A DNA stretch of 64,000 nucleotides from Aquabacterium sp. J223 (GCF_024666615.1 NZ_CP088297.1:4568501-4632500), one strand, 5' to 3'; positions 1 to 9,571 are shown, numbered from the stretch's first letter. The notes: a model not told the origin generated them from the letters alone. Program-made: numbers and translations.

Positions 1-73
1 CCTGTGCATGAGCAACGGCGGCTTCGGCGGCGTGCACGAGCTGCTGCTGAAGGCGCTGGCCGCGCGTGGCTGA
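1..73 (+). CDS. mpl: C-terminus of UDP-N-acetylmuramate:L-Ala-gamma-D-Glu-meso-DAP ligase (partial)
   Basis: Only the last 23 codons are present, read from base 2 to the TGA at 71-73. The peptide contains MSNGGFGGVHELLLKALA, which resembles the conserved C-terminal end of Mpl, the murein-tripeptide recycling ligase. Mpl joins recovered tripeptide to UDP-MurNAc in the cytoplasm. The following esterase gene begins at a GTG inside this stop region, as is common for mpl-yqiA pairs in betaproteobacteria. The call rests on a short peptide and on context. Confidence 0.6.
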   Translation, partial: LCMSNGGFGGVHELLLKALAARG

Positions 74-689
74 CGCCGGCGTGGCACCGCCGGCCGGTGC
101 AGCGCCACTGCGCCACCTGCTGTACCTGCACGGCTTCCGGTCCTCACCGTCTTCGGCAAAGGCGCGGGGGATGTCCGCGTGGATGGCCGAACACCGCCCC
201 GACATCGACTGGGCCTGTCCCCAGCTGCCGCCCTCGCCCGATGAGTCGATGGCCCTGGTCGAGCGCCTCACCGCCCACTGGCCGGCCGACGAGATGGCCG
301 TCATCGGCAGCTCGCTCGGCGGCTTCTACGCCAGCGTGCTGGCGCACCGCCGCGGCTGCCGCGCCGTGCTGCTCAACCCCGCGGTGCACCCCGACCGCGA
401 CCTGGCGCACCAGATCGGCGAGCTGACCGCCTGGCACGACCCGCAGCTGCGCTTCCGCTTCGGGCCCGAACACGTCGACCAGCTGCGCGCGATGACCCCG
501 CCGGCCGACCTCGACACCTCGCGCTGGCTGGCCATCGTCGCCAAGGGCGACGAGGTGCTCGACTGGCGCGAGATGCTGGCCCGCTGCCAGGGCGGGCAGG
601 TGGTGCTGCTCGACGGCGGCGACCATGCGCTGTCGGACTTCGAGACGGCGCACCGGCCGACGGTGCTGCGCTTCCTCGGCCTGGCCTGA
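66..689 (+). CDS. YqiA/YcfP-like alpha/beta hydrolase (esterase)
   Basis: A 207-residue cytoplasmic alpha/beta hydrolase of the small YqiA/YcfP esterase family. An early LHGF motif (residues 21-24) precedes the nucleophile elbow GSSLG with Ser83. Asp162 (KGDEV) and His187 (GGDHAL) complete a plausible catalytic triad in the expected order. The GTG start at 66 overlaps the end of mpl by 8 bp, which implies translational coupling. The length is normal for the family. The natural substrate is not known, and the sequence does not indicate one. Confidence 0.85.
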   Translation: MADAGVAPPAGAAPLRHLLYLHGFRSSPSSAKARGMSAWMAEHRPDIDWACPQLPPSPDESMALVERLTAHWPADEMAVIGSSLGGFYASVLAHRRGCRAVLLNPAVHPDRDLAHQIGELTAWHDPQLRFRFGPEHVDQLRAMTPPADLDTSRWLAIVAKGDEVLDWREMLARCQGGQVVLLDGGDHALSDFETAHRPTVLRFLGLA

Positions 690-719
690 CCCGCCACCGT
701 CGGGCCCGCGGCGATGCGG

Positions 720-725
720 GACAAT
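720..725 (+). promoter_or_regulatory. Candidate -10 element (GACAAT) directly upstream of the RNase gene
   Basis: GACAAT ends 6 bp before the ATG at 732. If used, transcription would begin at or next to the start codon and give a leaderless message. No good -35 is visible at the usual spacing, so support is weak. Confidence 0.3.
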
Positions 726-731
726 GACCCG

Positions 732-2792
732 ATGTATGTGTTGTTCGACGATGCCGGCCGGTTCCATGCGGGCCGGGTGCTGGCCGAGGCGGAGGCCTCG
801 GCCCAGGTGGAGCTCGACTCCGGCAAGCGGGTCAAGGTCAAGTCGGCCAACCTGCTGCTGCGCTTCGACAAGCCGCAGCCGGCCGAGCTGATGGCCGCCG
901 CCCAGGCCGAGGCCGAGGGCATCGACCTCGACCTGGCGTGGGAGTTCGCGCCCGAGGGCGAGTTCGGCTTCGCCGACCTGGCGCGCGAGTACTTCAGCGC
1001 CCAGGCCGGCGTGCAGCAGCAGGCCGCCGCCCTGCTGAAGCTGTTCGACGCGCCGCACTACTTCCGCCGCCTGGGCAAGGGCCGCTTCAGGAAGGCGCCG
1101 CAGGAGCAGGTGCAGGCCGCGCTGCTGGGCATCGAACGCAAGCGCCAGCAGGCCGAGCAGGTCGAGGCCTGGGCCGCCGAGCTGTGCGCCGGCCGCTGCC
1201 CGGAGCCCGTGCGCGAGCAGCTCTACAAGATCCTCTTCAAGCCCGACAAGAACGGCCCCGAGTACAAGGCCGTGGTCGAGGCCGCGCGGCGCAGCCACCG
1301 CGCGCCGCTGGACCTGCTGAAGGACGCCGGCGCCATCGCCAGCCCCTACCAGTTCCACTGGAAGCGCTTCCTGTTCGAGCACTTCCCGAAGGGCACCGGC
1401 TTCCCGGCCCTGCCGGCGCCCGCGATCAAGGACACGCTGCCGACGGCGCCGGTGCGCGCCTTCTCGATCGACGACTCGCAGACCACCGAGATCGACGACG
1501 CGCTGTCGGTGCAGGGCCTGGGCTCCGGCACCGTGGTCTTCGGCGTGCACATCGCCGCGCCGGGCCTGGCCATCGCCCCCGGCTCGCCGCTGGACACGCT
1601 GGCCCGCGACCGACTGTCCACCGTCTACATGCCGGGCTGGAAGCTGACCATGCTGCCCGACGAGGTGGTGCAGCACTACACGCTGGCCGAGGGCCGCGAC
1701 TGCCCGGCGGTGAGCCTGTACGTCACGCTCGACGAAGCGACGCTGCAGGTGAAGGCCAGCGAGACCAAGCTGGAGCGCGTGCCCATCGCGGCCAACCTGC
1801 GCCACGACCAGCTCGACGCGGTGATCACCGAAGCCACGCTGACCGGCGACGCGCCGGCCGACTACGCCTTCGCGCCCGAGCTGGCCTTCGCCTTCCGACT
1901 GGCGAAGCACCTCAAGGCGCAGCGCGAGGTGGTGCGCGGCAAGCCGGAGAACTTCAATCGGCCGGACTACAACTTCAAGCTGCTGCGCGAGGACGGCGCG
2001 CACGAGCCGAAGGGCGACGAGGTGGTGGAGATCACCACCCGGCAGCGCGGCGCGCCGCTGGACCTGATCGTCGCCGAGGCGATGATCCTGGCCAACAGCA
2101 CCTGGGGCGGCTGGCTGGCCGAATGCGGGGTGCCCGGCATCTACCGCAGCCAGGCCAGCCTGGCGCCCGGCATCAAGGTGCGCATGGGCGTCAAGCCGGC
2201 GCCGCACGCCGGCATGGGCGTGCCGCAGTACGCCTGGTCGACCTCGCCGCTGCGGCGCTACGTCGACCTGGTCAACCAGTGGCAGCTCATCGCCTGCGCC
2301 AGACACGGCCGCACCGCCGCGCTGGCCGCGCCCTTCAAGCCGAAGGACGCCAACCTGTTCTCGGTGATCTCCGGCTTCGACGCCGCCTACGGCGCCTACA
2401 ACGACTTCCAGTCGGCGATCGAACGCTACTGGACGCTGCGCTGGCTGCAGCAACACGACGTGCAGACGCTGGACGCCGGCGTGCTGAAGGACGGCCTGGT
2501 GCGCGCCGACACGCTGCCGCTGGTCTTCCGCGCCACCGGCACCGAGGGCCTGCCGCGCGGGCAGCGGGTGCGGGTGCGCCTGACCGGCATGGACCTGCTG
2601 ACGCTGGAACTGCACGCGGCACTGGCCGAACGCCTGGGCGACCGCGAGGACGTCTCTGCCGCGACCACCCCCGAGGGCGAGCCCGACGAGGAGGAGGCGC
2701 CGGCCACCCTGTCGCTGGCCATCGACCTGGCGGATGCCGAAGAGGCCGACGCCGCCACGCCCGCCGCGGCCGACGGCGGCGCCGGCGCCTGA
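732..2792 (+). CDS. RNase II/RNase R family 3'-5' exoribonuclease (RNB domain)
   Basis: A protein of 686 residues from the ATG at 732. The RNB catalytic block is recognisable: SIDDSQTTEIDDALSV carries the metal-binding aspartates, and TSPLRRYVDLVNQW is the conserved arginine motif late in the domain. The N-terminal 200 residues are a lineage-specific region without an obvious cold-shock pair, and the C-terminus ends in an acidic, alanine-rich tail, so this is not a classical E. coli rnb or rnr product. Family members degrade RNA processively from the 3' end in the cytoplasm. An upstream in-frame ATG at 714 would add six residues, but MYVLFDDAG resembles homologous starts better. Confidence 0.88.
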   Translation: MYVLFDDAGRFHAGRVLAEAEASAQVELDSGKRVKVKSANLLLRFDKPQPAELMAAAQAEAEGIDLDLAWEFAPEGEFGFADLAREYFSAQAGVQQQAAALLKLFDAPHYFRRLGKGRFRKAPQEQVQAALLGIERKRQQAEQVEAWAAELCAGRCPEPVREQLYKILFKPDKNGPEYKAVVEAARRSHRAPLDLLKDAGAIASPYQFHWKRFLFEHFPKGTGFPALPAPAIKDTLPTAPVRAFSIDDSQTTEIDDALSVQGLGSGTVVFGVHIAAPGLAIAPGSPLDTLARDRLSTVYMPGWKLTMLPDEVVQHYTLAEGRDCPAVSLYVTLDEATLQVKASETKLERVPIAANLRHDQLDAVITEATLTGDAPADYAFAPELAFAFRLAKHLKAQREVVRGKPENFNRPDYNFKLLREDGAHEPKGDEVVEITTRQRGAPLDLIVAEAMILANSTWGGWLAECGVPGIYRSQASLAPGIKVRMGVKPAPHAGMGVPQYAWSTSPLRRYVDLVNQWQLIACARHGRTAALAAPFKPKDANLFSVISGFDAAYGAYNDFQSAIERYWTLRWLQQHDVQTLDAGVLKDGLVRADTLPLVFRATGTEGLPRGQRVRVRLTGMDLLTLELHAALAERLGDREDVSAATTPEGEPDEEEAPATLSLAIDLADAEEADAATPAAADGGAGA

Positions 2793-2808
2793 GCCGCTCG
2801 CATCGCCC

Positions 2809-3663
2809 ATGCTGCGCCGGCTCTCCACCCTGCAGCTCGCGCTGATCGTCTCGGTCGGCGTGCACGCCGCGCTGCTGGCCTGGCGCTGGGCCGACCCGCC
2901 GTCCTTCGAGCGGGCGTTCAAGGACACGCCGCTGGAGGTGATCCTGGTCAACGCCCGCGGGCCCGAGCGGCCGCAGCAGGCGCAGGCCATCGCGCAGGCC
3001 ACGCTGGCCGGCGGCGGCAACGTCGAGAAGGGCCGCGCCACCTCGCCGCTGCCGGCGTCGCCGACCATGTCGCTGGGCGATGCGTCGGAGGACGCGCGGC
3101 GCCAGGTCGAGCAGCTGCAGGAGGTGCAGCAGCAGCTGCTGGCGCAGATCCGCCGCGAGGTGGCCATGCTCCCGCCGCCCGACCCGCAGCGCGACACCGG
3201 CGACGCCAAGCAGCGCGACCAGGAGGAGCGCCGCCGCCAGCTGCTCAACCTGCTGGCCGAGATCGAGAAACGCATCAACGAGGAGAACGCCCGGCCGAAG
3301 AAGCGCTACATCAGCCCCGCCACGCGCGAGGAGGTCTACGCCGTCTACTACGACAACCTGCGCCGGCGCATCGAGGACCGCGGCACCCGCGACTTCCCCG
3401 AGTACCAGGGCAGGAAGCTGTACGGCGAGCTGACGATGAACGTCACCATCGACGCCGAGGGCCGGGTGGTCGACGCCGACGTGGTGGTGCCGTCCAAGTC
3501 GCGCCAGCTCGACCGGCGGGCCATCGCCATCGTGCGCGCCGCCGGCCCCTTCGGCCGCTTCACCTCGGCCATGCGCCAGCAGGCCGACCAGATCGTCGTC
3601 ACCTCGCGCTTCCGCTTCACCCGGGAGGACGGCCTGGAGACCACCCTCAGCGCGCCGCGCTGA
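2809..3663 (+). CDS. TonB-like energy transducer / periplasmic-spanning protein
   Basis: A protein of 284 residues. One N-terminal membrane segment (about residues 8-27, LALIVSVGVHAALLAW) is followed by a long charged coiled-coil-like stretch rich in Q, R and E (about 95-165). The C-terminal part resembles the TonB C-terminal fold, with the segment ELTMNVTIDAEGRVVDADVV near residue 210. TonB-type proteins transmit proton-motive force from the inner membrane to outer-membrane receptors, but no exbB/exbD or receptor gene is adjacent here. It follows the RNase gene by 16 bp and precedes aroE by 15 bp, so it probably belongs to the same transcript. The ATG at 2809 is chosen because the membrane segment follows immediately. 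Confidence 0.75.
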   Translation: MLRRLSTLQLALIVSVGVHAALLAWRWADPPSFERAFKDTPLEVILVNARGPERPQQAQAIAQATLAGGGNVEKGRATSPLPASPTMSLGDASEDARRQVEQLQEVQQQLLAQIRREVAMLPPPDPQRDTGDAKQRDQEERRRQLLNLLAEIEKRINEENARPKKRYISPATREEVYAVYYDNLRRRIEDRGTRDFPEYQGRKLYGELTMNVTIDAEGRVVDADVVVPSKSRQLDRRAIAIVRAAGPFGRFTSAMRQQADQIVVTSRFRFTREDGLETTLSAPR

Positions 3664-3678
3664 CCCTTTTCGATCCCG

Positions 3679-4521
3679 ATGACCGACCGCTACGCCGTCC
3701 TCGGCCACCCTGTCGAGCACAGCCGCTCGCCCTTCATCCACGCCGCCTTCGCGCGCCAGACCGGCGAGGCCATCGCCTACGACCGGCTGCCGCTGCCGCT
3801 GGACGGGTTCGACGCCGGCGTGCGCGCCTTCGCGGCCTCGGGCGCGAAGGGCTGCAACGTCACGGTGCCCTTCAAGTTCGAGGCCGCGCGCATGGCCGGC
3901 CGCCTGAGCGACCGCGCCCGCATGGCCGGGGCGGTGAACACGCTGCGCTTCGACGGTCCCGACCCCGCGTCCTGGCAGGCCGACAACACCGACGGCATCG
4001 GCCTGCTGCGCGACCTGCAGCACAACGCCGGCTGCCCGGTGCGCGGCCTGCGCGTGCTGCTGGTCGGCGCCGGCGGCAGCGCGGCCGGCGTGCTGGGACC
4101 GCTGCTGGCCGCCGCGCCGGCCGCGGTGGTCATCGCCAACCGCACGCCGGCCAAGGCCGCGGCGCTGGTCGCCACCCATGCCGCGCTGGCCGGCGCCCAC
4201 GGCGTTGCGCTGTCGGCGCGCGGGCTCGGCGACTGCGGCCAGGGCTTCGCGCTGGTCATCAACGGCACCGCGAGCAGCCTGGCCGGCGACGCGGTGCCGG
4301 TGGCGCCCGACGTGCTGGCGCCCGGCGCGTTGGCGGTGGACCTGATGTACGGCCCGGCCGCCGCCGGGTTCCTGCGCTGGGCGTCGGGCCATGGCGCGCG
4401 GGGCCGCGACGGCCTGGGCATGCTGGTCGAGCAGGCGGCCGAGGCCTTCGCCCTGTGGCGCGGCGTGCGGCCGGACACCGCGCCGGTGCTGGCGGCACTG
4501 CGCGCCGAGATCGGCGCATGA
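3679..4521 (+). CDS. aroE: Shikimate dehydrogenase
   Basis: 280 residues, normal length for AroE. It catalyses NADPH-dependent reduction of 3-dehydroshikimate to shikimate in the aromatic amino acid pathway. The substrate site motif GHPVEHSRSPFIH lies at the N-terminus, CNVTVPFK carries the catalytic lysine near residue 66, and QADNTDGIG is the second conserved block. The Rossmann glycine motif VGAGGSAAG lies near residue 130. The gene overlaps the mtgA start by ATGA (4518-4521), indicating coupled translation. Confidence 0.97.
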   Translation: MTDRYAVLGHPVEHSRSPFIHAAFARQTGEAIAYDRLPLPLDGFDAGVRAFAASGAKGCNVTVPFKFEAARMAGRLSDRARMAGAVNTLRFDGPDPASWQADNTDGIGLLRDLQHNAGCPVRGLRVLLVGAGGSAAGVLGPLLAAAPAAVVIANRTPAKAAALVATHAALAGAHGVALSARGLGDCGQGFALVINGTASSLAGDAVPVAPDVLAPGALAVDLMYGPAAAGFLRWASGHGARGRDGLGMLVEQAAEAFALWRGVRPDTAPVLAALRAEIGA

Positions 4522-5306
4522 AGAAGGCCGCCGGCCGGGCATTGGCTGGCACCGGCCGCGTGATCGGCCGCGGGCTGCTGCTGGTCATCGTCTGCTTCGT
4601 CTCGCTGCAGCTGTGGTTCGCCGCGCGCATCGCGCTGATGGCGGTAGTCGACCCCGCCTCGACCAGCGTGCAGCGCAGCGAGGCCTGGCGGCTGCTGTGG
4701 CGCGACGGCCGCATCGTGTGGAGCCAGCAGTGGCGCGACTACGACCGCATCGCGCCGACGCTCAAGCGCGCCGTCATCGCCAGCGAGGACGCGGGCTTTC
4801 GGGAGCACAGCGGCATCGAATGGGACGCCATCGAACGCGCCTGGGAACGCAACCAGCGCGCCGAAGCCGTGGCCCAGCGGCAGGCGCAGCGCCAGGCCCG
4901 GGCCGCGCTGCGCGCCGACCTGGCGCCGCCGCCGGTGAAGGTGGTCGGCGGCTCCACCATCACCCAGCAGCTGGCGAAGAACCTGCTGCTCAGCGGCGAA
5001 CGGCACCTGCTGCGCAAGGCGCAGGAGGCGGTGCTGACGGTCTGGCTGGAGGCCTTCCTCGGCAAGCGGCGCATCCTGGAGCTCTACCTCAACCACGTGG
5101 AATGGGGCGAGGGTGTGTTCGGCGCGCAGGCGGCGGCCCGCCACTACTTCCGTGTCGACGCCGACCGGCTGGGGCCATCGGAAGCGGCGCGGCTGTCGGT
5201 GATGCTGCCGGCGCCCAAGCGCTTCGAGAAGCGACCCCAGTCGGCCTACCTGGCCGGGCGCTCGGCCACCATCGCGGCACGCATGGGCGCGGTCACACCG
5301 CCCTGA
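4518..5306 (+). CDS. mtgA: Monofunctional biosynthetic peptidoglycan transglycosylase
   Basis: 262 residues with a single N-terminal membrane anchor (about 18-40) and a family GT51 domain facing the periplasm. It polymerises lipid II into glycan strands. The catalytic glutamate lies in VIASEDAGF near residue 95, and GGSTITQQLAKNL is the second signature. Between these motifs sits a charged, alanine- and glutamine-rich stretch (about residues 112-145). The start is set by the ATGA overlap with aroE. No transpeptidase domain is present, which distinguishes it from class A PBPs. Confidence 0.96.
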   Translation: MKKAAGRALAGTGRVIGRGLLLVIVCFVSLQLWFAARIALMAVVDPASTSVQRSEAWRLLWRDGRIVWSQQWRDYDRIAPTLKRAVIASEDAGFREHSGIEWDAIERAWERNQRAEAVAQRQAQRQARAALRADLAPPPVKVVGGSTITQQLAKNLLLSGERHLLRKAQEAVLTVWLEAFLGKRRILELYLNHVEWGEGVFGAQAAARHYFRVDADRLGPSEAARLSVMLPAPKRFEKRPQSAYLAGRSATIAARMGAVTPP

Positions 5307-5350
5307 ACACGGCCTTCTCCGCACCGGGGAAGCGGGCGGGGGCCGCTTCC

Positions 5351-5356
5351 TAGAAT
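5351..5356 (+). promoter_or_regulatory. Candidate -10 element (TAGAAT) for the following gene
   Basis: TAGAAT ends 6 bp before the ATG at 5363, which would place the transcription start on or beside the start codon. No Shine-Dalgarno sequence lies between them. The 56-bp gap after mtgA leaves room for an independent promoter, but no convincing -35 is seen. Confidence 0.4.
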
Positions 5357-5362
5357 CGGGCG

Positions 5363-5962
5363 ATGAGCCTCACCGAGGAAATCGCGGCCGCCGCCGCCCG
5401 CCGGGTCGTCGACGACGGCCTGGAGTACGGCGCGGCCAAGCGCCGGGCGTTGAAGGACCTCGGCCGCCACAGCGTGCGCAGCGCCGAGCTGCCGAGCAAC
5501 GAGCAGGTGGAGGACCAGGTGCGCGAGCACATCGCCCTCTTCCACGCCGACACCCAGCCGGCCGAGCTGCACGCCCTGCGCCAGCTGGCGCTGCGCTGGA
5601 TGGAGCGGCTGGCGCCATTGCGGCCGCATGTGAGCGGCGCGGTGTGGCGCGGCACCGCCACCCGGCTGTCGGCGGTGCACCTGGACCTGTACTGCGACGA
5701 CGCCAAGTCGGCCGAGATCGAGCTGCTCAACCAGGGCATCGACTACGACGTCATCAGCGCGCCGCGCGCGGCCGGCGGCGAGCCGGTGGAGGTGCTGGCG
5801 CTGGCCAGCCGCTGCGACGCGCTGGGCGAGACGGTGACGATCTTCCTGAGCGTGCAGGACCACGACGACCTGCGCGGCGCGCTCAAGCCCGATGCCCGCG
5901 GGCGCAGCTGGCGCGGCGACGCGGCTGCCCTGCGGCGACGGCTGGCGGAGGACACCCCATGA
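5363..5962 (+). CDS. Conserved protein of unknown function, possibly nucleotidyltransferase-fold
   Basis: 199 residues, no signal peptide or membrane segment, so cytoplasmic. I do not recognise a characterised family. The middle (about residues 93-115) reads VSGAVWRGTATRLSAVHLDL, which loosely resembles the Gly-rich turn plus acidic strand of nucleotidyltransferase folds, but the usual DxD pair is represented only by LDL. It ends in an ATGA overlap with the TlpA-like gene, so the two are probably translated together. The enzymatic reading is a weak inference. Confidence 0.7.
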   Translation: MSLTEEIAAAAARRVVDDGLEYGAAKRRALKDLGRHSVRSAELPSNEQVEDQVREHIALFHADTQPAELHALRQLALRWMERLAPLRPHVSGAVWRGTATRLSAVHLDLYCDDAKSAEIELLNQGIDYDVISAPRAAGGEPVEVLALASRCDALGETVTIFLSVQDHDDLRGALKPDARGRSWRGDAAALRRRLAEDTP

Positions 5963-6486
5963 ACCGCCGCCACTGGCTGTTGGGCGGGGTCGCGGCCGCG
6001 GCGGGGGCCGCCGGGGTGGGTGTCGCGTGGCGGCAGGGCCCAGGGGTCGACGCCGGGCCGCCGGTCGGCGATGCGCTGTGGTCGCTCACGCTCGCCGCCC
6101 CGGGCGGCGGCCAGGTGGCGCTGGACCGCTTTCGTGGCCGCCCGCTGCTCATCAACTTCTGGGCGACGTGGTGCGCGCCGTGCGTGAAGGAGCTGCCCGA
6201 CCTCGACCGCTTCCAGCGCGCGCAGTCGGCGAAGGGTTGGCAGGTGCTGGGCATCGCGGTGGACCGCGAGGCGGCGGTGCTGGACTTCCTCAGGAAACTG
6301 CCGCTGGGCTTCCCGGTCGCGCTGGCCGGCCTGCCCGGCGCCGGGCTGATGCGCGACCTCGGCAACGTGCAGGGCGTGCTGCCCTACAGCGTGGTCATCG
6401 ACGCGGCCGGGCGGGTGCGCCAGCGCCACGCCGGCGAGACGCAGCCGGCGCTGCTGGACCGGTGGGTGGCGACCCTCGGCGCCTGA
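5959..6486 (+). CDS. TlpA/ResA-like periplasmic thiol-disulfide oxidoreductase
   Basis: 175 residues. The N-terminus MNRRHWLLGGVAAAAG has a twin-arginine-like start and a hydrophobic stretch, so the protein is exported or membrane-anchored. The thioredoxin active site is WCAPC (Cys72 and Cys75), preceded by LLINFWAT. The cis-proline region is LPYSVVID near residue 145. Family members reduce periplasmic disulfides, often for cytochrome maturation or oxidative stress. The specific partner is not indicated by the neighbours. Confidence 0.9.
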   Translation: MNRRHWLLGGVAAAAGAAGVGVAWRQGPGVDAGPPVGDALWSLTLAAPGGGQVALDRFRGRPLLINFWATWCAPCVKELPDLDRFQRAQSAKGWQVLGIAVDREAAVLDFLRKLPLGFPVALAGLPGAGLMRDLGNVQGVLPYSVVIDAAGRVRQRHAGETQPALLDRWVATLGA

Positions 6487-6517
6487 CGCGACACGTTTTC
6501 GGTTCTGGCGGCAACCG

Positions 6518-6657
6518 ACGCTAAAAAGCGTAAAGTTCGCCCCTTTCGAGCGGCGGCCGTCCGGAGGGAATCGCGCCGCCAGGGGTCGACGTTCCAGTTG
6601 CCGCCGCTGCACCACCCGCGGCGGCACGGCTTCGCAGCCGCTGGAAACGTCGACGTT
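6518..6657 (+). promoter_or_regulatory. Structured leader region upstream of accB
   Basis: The 254-bp space between the tlpA-like gene and accB holds nested inverted repeats. An outer pair, 6585-6597 and 6641-6654, matches over 13 bases with one bulged A. Inside it, CCGCCGC (6601-6607) pairs with GCGGCGG (6618-6624). A 12-bp perfect palindrome AACGTCGACGTT sits at 6646-6657. A short hairpin ACGCT-AAAA-AGCGT (6518-6531) overlaps a possible -10 (TAAAGT, 6531-6536). No coding frame in the gap resembles a known gene. The regulatory role is inferred. Confidence 0.4.
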
Positions 6658-6740
6658 CAATTCAGAAGAGGGCATGGGACCACTGGCCGGCGGCGCTCGA
6701 CCTTGACCGCCCGCCGCCCCCTGCCCGAGGAGAACCCCGC

Positions 6741-7200
6741 ATGGACCTGCGCAAGCTGAAGACGCTGATCGACCTGGTGTCCGAGTCGAACATCTCGGAG
6801 CTCGAGATCACCGAGGCCGACGGCAAGGTGCGCATCGTCAAGGCCGACGCCCGCACCGCGGTGCTGCACGCCGCACCCGCCCTGCCGCCCGCGCCCCCCG
6901 GCGCCGCTCGGTGCCGCGGCCCCGGCGGCACCCGCCGCCGCGCCCGAAGCGCCCGCCGCCCCCACCGGCCACCTGGTGAAGTCGCCCATGGTGGGCACCT
7001 TCTACCGGTCGTCCAGCCCGGGCGGCAAGGCCTTCATCGAGATCGGCTCCCAGGTCAAGGAAGGCGAGCCGGTCTGCATCATCGAGGCGATGAAGATCAT
7101 GAACGAGATCGAGGCCGACAAGAGCGGCACGATCACCCAGATCCTGGCCGAGAACGGCCAGGCGGTGGAGTTCGGCCAGCCGCTGTTCGTCATCGAGTAA
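6741..7200 (+). CDS. accB: Biotin carboxyl carrier protein of acetyl-CoA carboxylase, with an apparent +1 frameshift
   Basis: BCCP carries biotin for acetyl-CoA carboxylase, the first step of fatty acid synthesis. The N-terminal part ([17 protein letters not shown]) is read from 6741. The biotinyl domain, with [10 protein letters not shown] and the biotin site [10 protein letters not shown], lies in the next frame and ends at 7200. The frames switch at CCCCCC (6894-6899) in the Ala/Pro linker. Removing one C restores a continuous 152-residue protein of normal length with an unbroken linker. Because accB is usually essential and accC follows 7 bp downstream, a sequencing error is more likely than a dead gene. 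The start has a GAGGAG Shine-Dalgarno sequence. Confidence 0.9.
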
Positions 7201-7207
7201 GGCGGGC

Positions 7208-8557
<1,350 letters not shown>

Positions 8558-8559
8558 CC

Positions 8560-9462
8560 ATGTTCGAGCTGGTGCTGCGCGCGCCGCAGGCGCTGGTCGA
8601 GCCGGTGTCCGAGGCGCTGATGGGCGAGTTGGAGGCGCTGTCGGTGTCGGTGGAGGACGCCGACGCGGACAGCGGTGCCGAGCGGGCGCTGTTCGGCGAA
8701 CCCGGCCTGCCGCCACCGCAGTCCGGCTGGGACCGTTCGACGCTGAAGGCGCTGTTCGCCGAGGAGGCGCAGGCCACCGACGCCCTCACCCTGCTGCTGG
8801 CGCAGGACTGGACCGACGGCCTGCAGGTGCAGTCGCTGGACGTGGTGCCCGACGAGGACTGGGTGCGCATCACCCAGTCGCAGTTCGCGCCGGTGCACGT
8901 CGCCGACGACTTCTGGATCGTGCCCAGCTGGCACCAGCCGCCGGCCGGCGCCGCGAAGGTGATCCGGCTCGATCCGGGCCTGGCCTTCGGCACCGGCACC
9001 CACCCGACCACCCGCATGTGCCTGCGCTGGATCGCGCGCCAGGCCGACCACCGCAGCGCCGGCTGGGACCGGGTGCTGGACTACGGCTGCGGCTCCGGCA
9101 TCCTGGCCATCGGCGCGGCGCTGCACGGCGCGCGCGGCATCGACGCGGTGGACATCGACCCTGCCGCGGTCACCGCCACCGAAGCCAACGCCGCCGCCAA
9201 CGGCGTGCAGCTCCACGCGGGGCTGCCGGACCGCGCCCAGGGCCGCTACCCGCTGGTGCTGGCCAACATCCTGGCCACGCCGCTGACGCTGCTGGCGCCG
9301 CTGCTGTGCGGCCACGTCCGGCCCGGCGGCGACCTGGTGCTGGCGGGCATCCTGTCGCGGCAGGCCGCGCTGCTGCAGGACGCCTACGCGCCCTGGTGCC
9401 GGCTGCAGGTGGCCGACGAGGACGATGGCTGGATCCTTATGACCGGGAGCCTGCCGGCATGA
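8560..9462 (+). CDS. prmA: Ribosomal protein L11 methyltransferase
   Basis: 300 residues. It trimethylates ribosomal protein L11 using S-adenosylmethionine. The family signature LDPGLAFGTGTHPTTRMCL lies near residue 145, the SAM-binding motif LDYGCGSGILAIGAA near 175, and VLANILATPL near 235. The accC-prmA order is conserved in betaproteobacteria. Start ATG at 8560 is 2 bp after accC. Confidence 0.96.
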   Translation: MFELVLRAPQALVEPVSEALMGELEALSVSVEDADADSGAERALFGEPGLPPPQSGWDRSTLKALFAEEAQATDALTLLLAQDWTDGLQVQSLDVVPDEDWVRITQSQFAPVHVADDFWIVPSWHQPPAGAAKVIRLDPGLAFGTGTHPTTRMCLRWIARQADHRSAGWDRVLDYGCGSGILAIGAALHGARGIDAVDIDPAAVTATEANAAANGVQLHAGLPDRAQGRYPLVLANILATPLTLLAPLLCGHVRPGGDLVLAGILSRQAALLQDAYAPWCRLQVADEDDGWILMTGSLPA

Positions 9463-9571
9463 CCCCCTGGACCGAAGCGCTGCAGGCGGGCCGAGCGCCG
9501 TGCCGCTCTCGGGCCGGCCCGCCCTCCCCATGGGGGATCGGCCGGCGTGCCCGGCGGACGAGGGGCTGACA

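Noticed and set aside
144-3278. Long minus-strand open frame of over 1000 codons opposite the first five genes
   Set aside because: It has low-complexity Arg/Gly/Ala composition and lies antisense to recognisable genes; such frames are a by-product of very high GC.
6741-7200. accB as a true pseudogene
   Set aside because: Both halves are fully conserved, the break is one base in a C6 run, and accC directly downstream is intact; loss of an essential gene is unlikely.
9459-9569. Small gene starting at the ATGA overlap with the prmA stop
   Set aside because: The 36-codon frame has no recognisable features and ends just before the DUF3426 gene.
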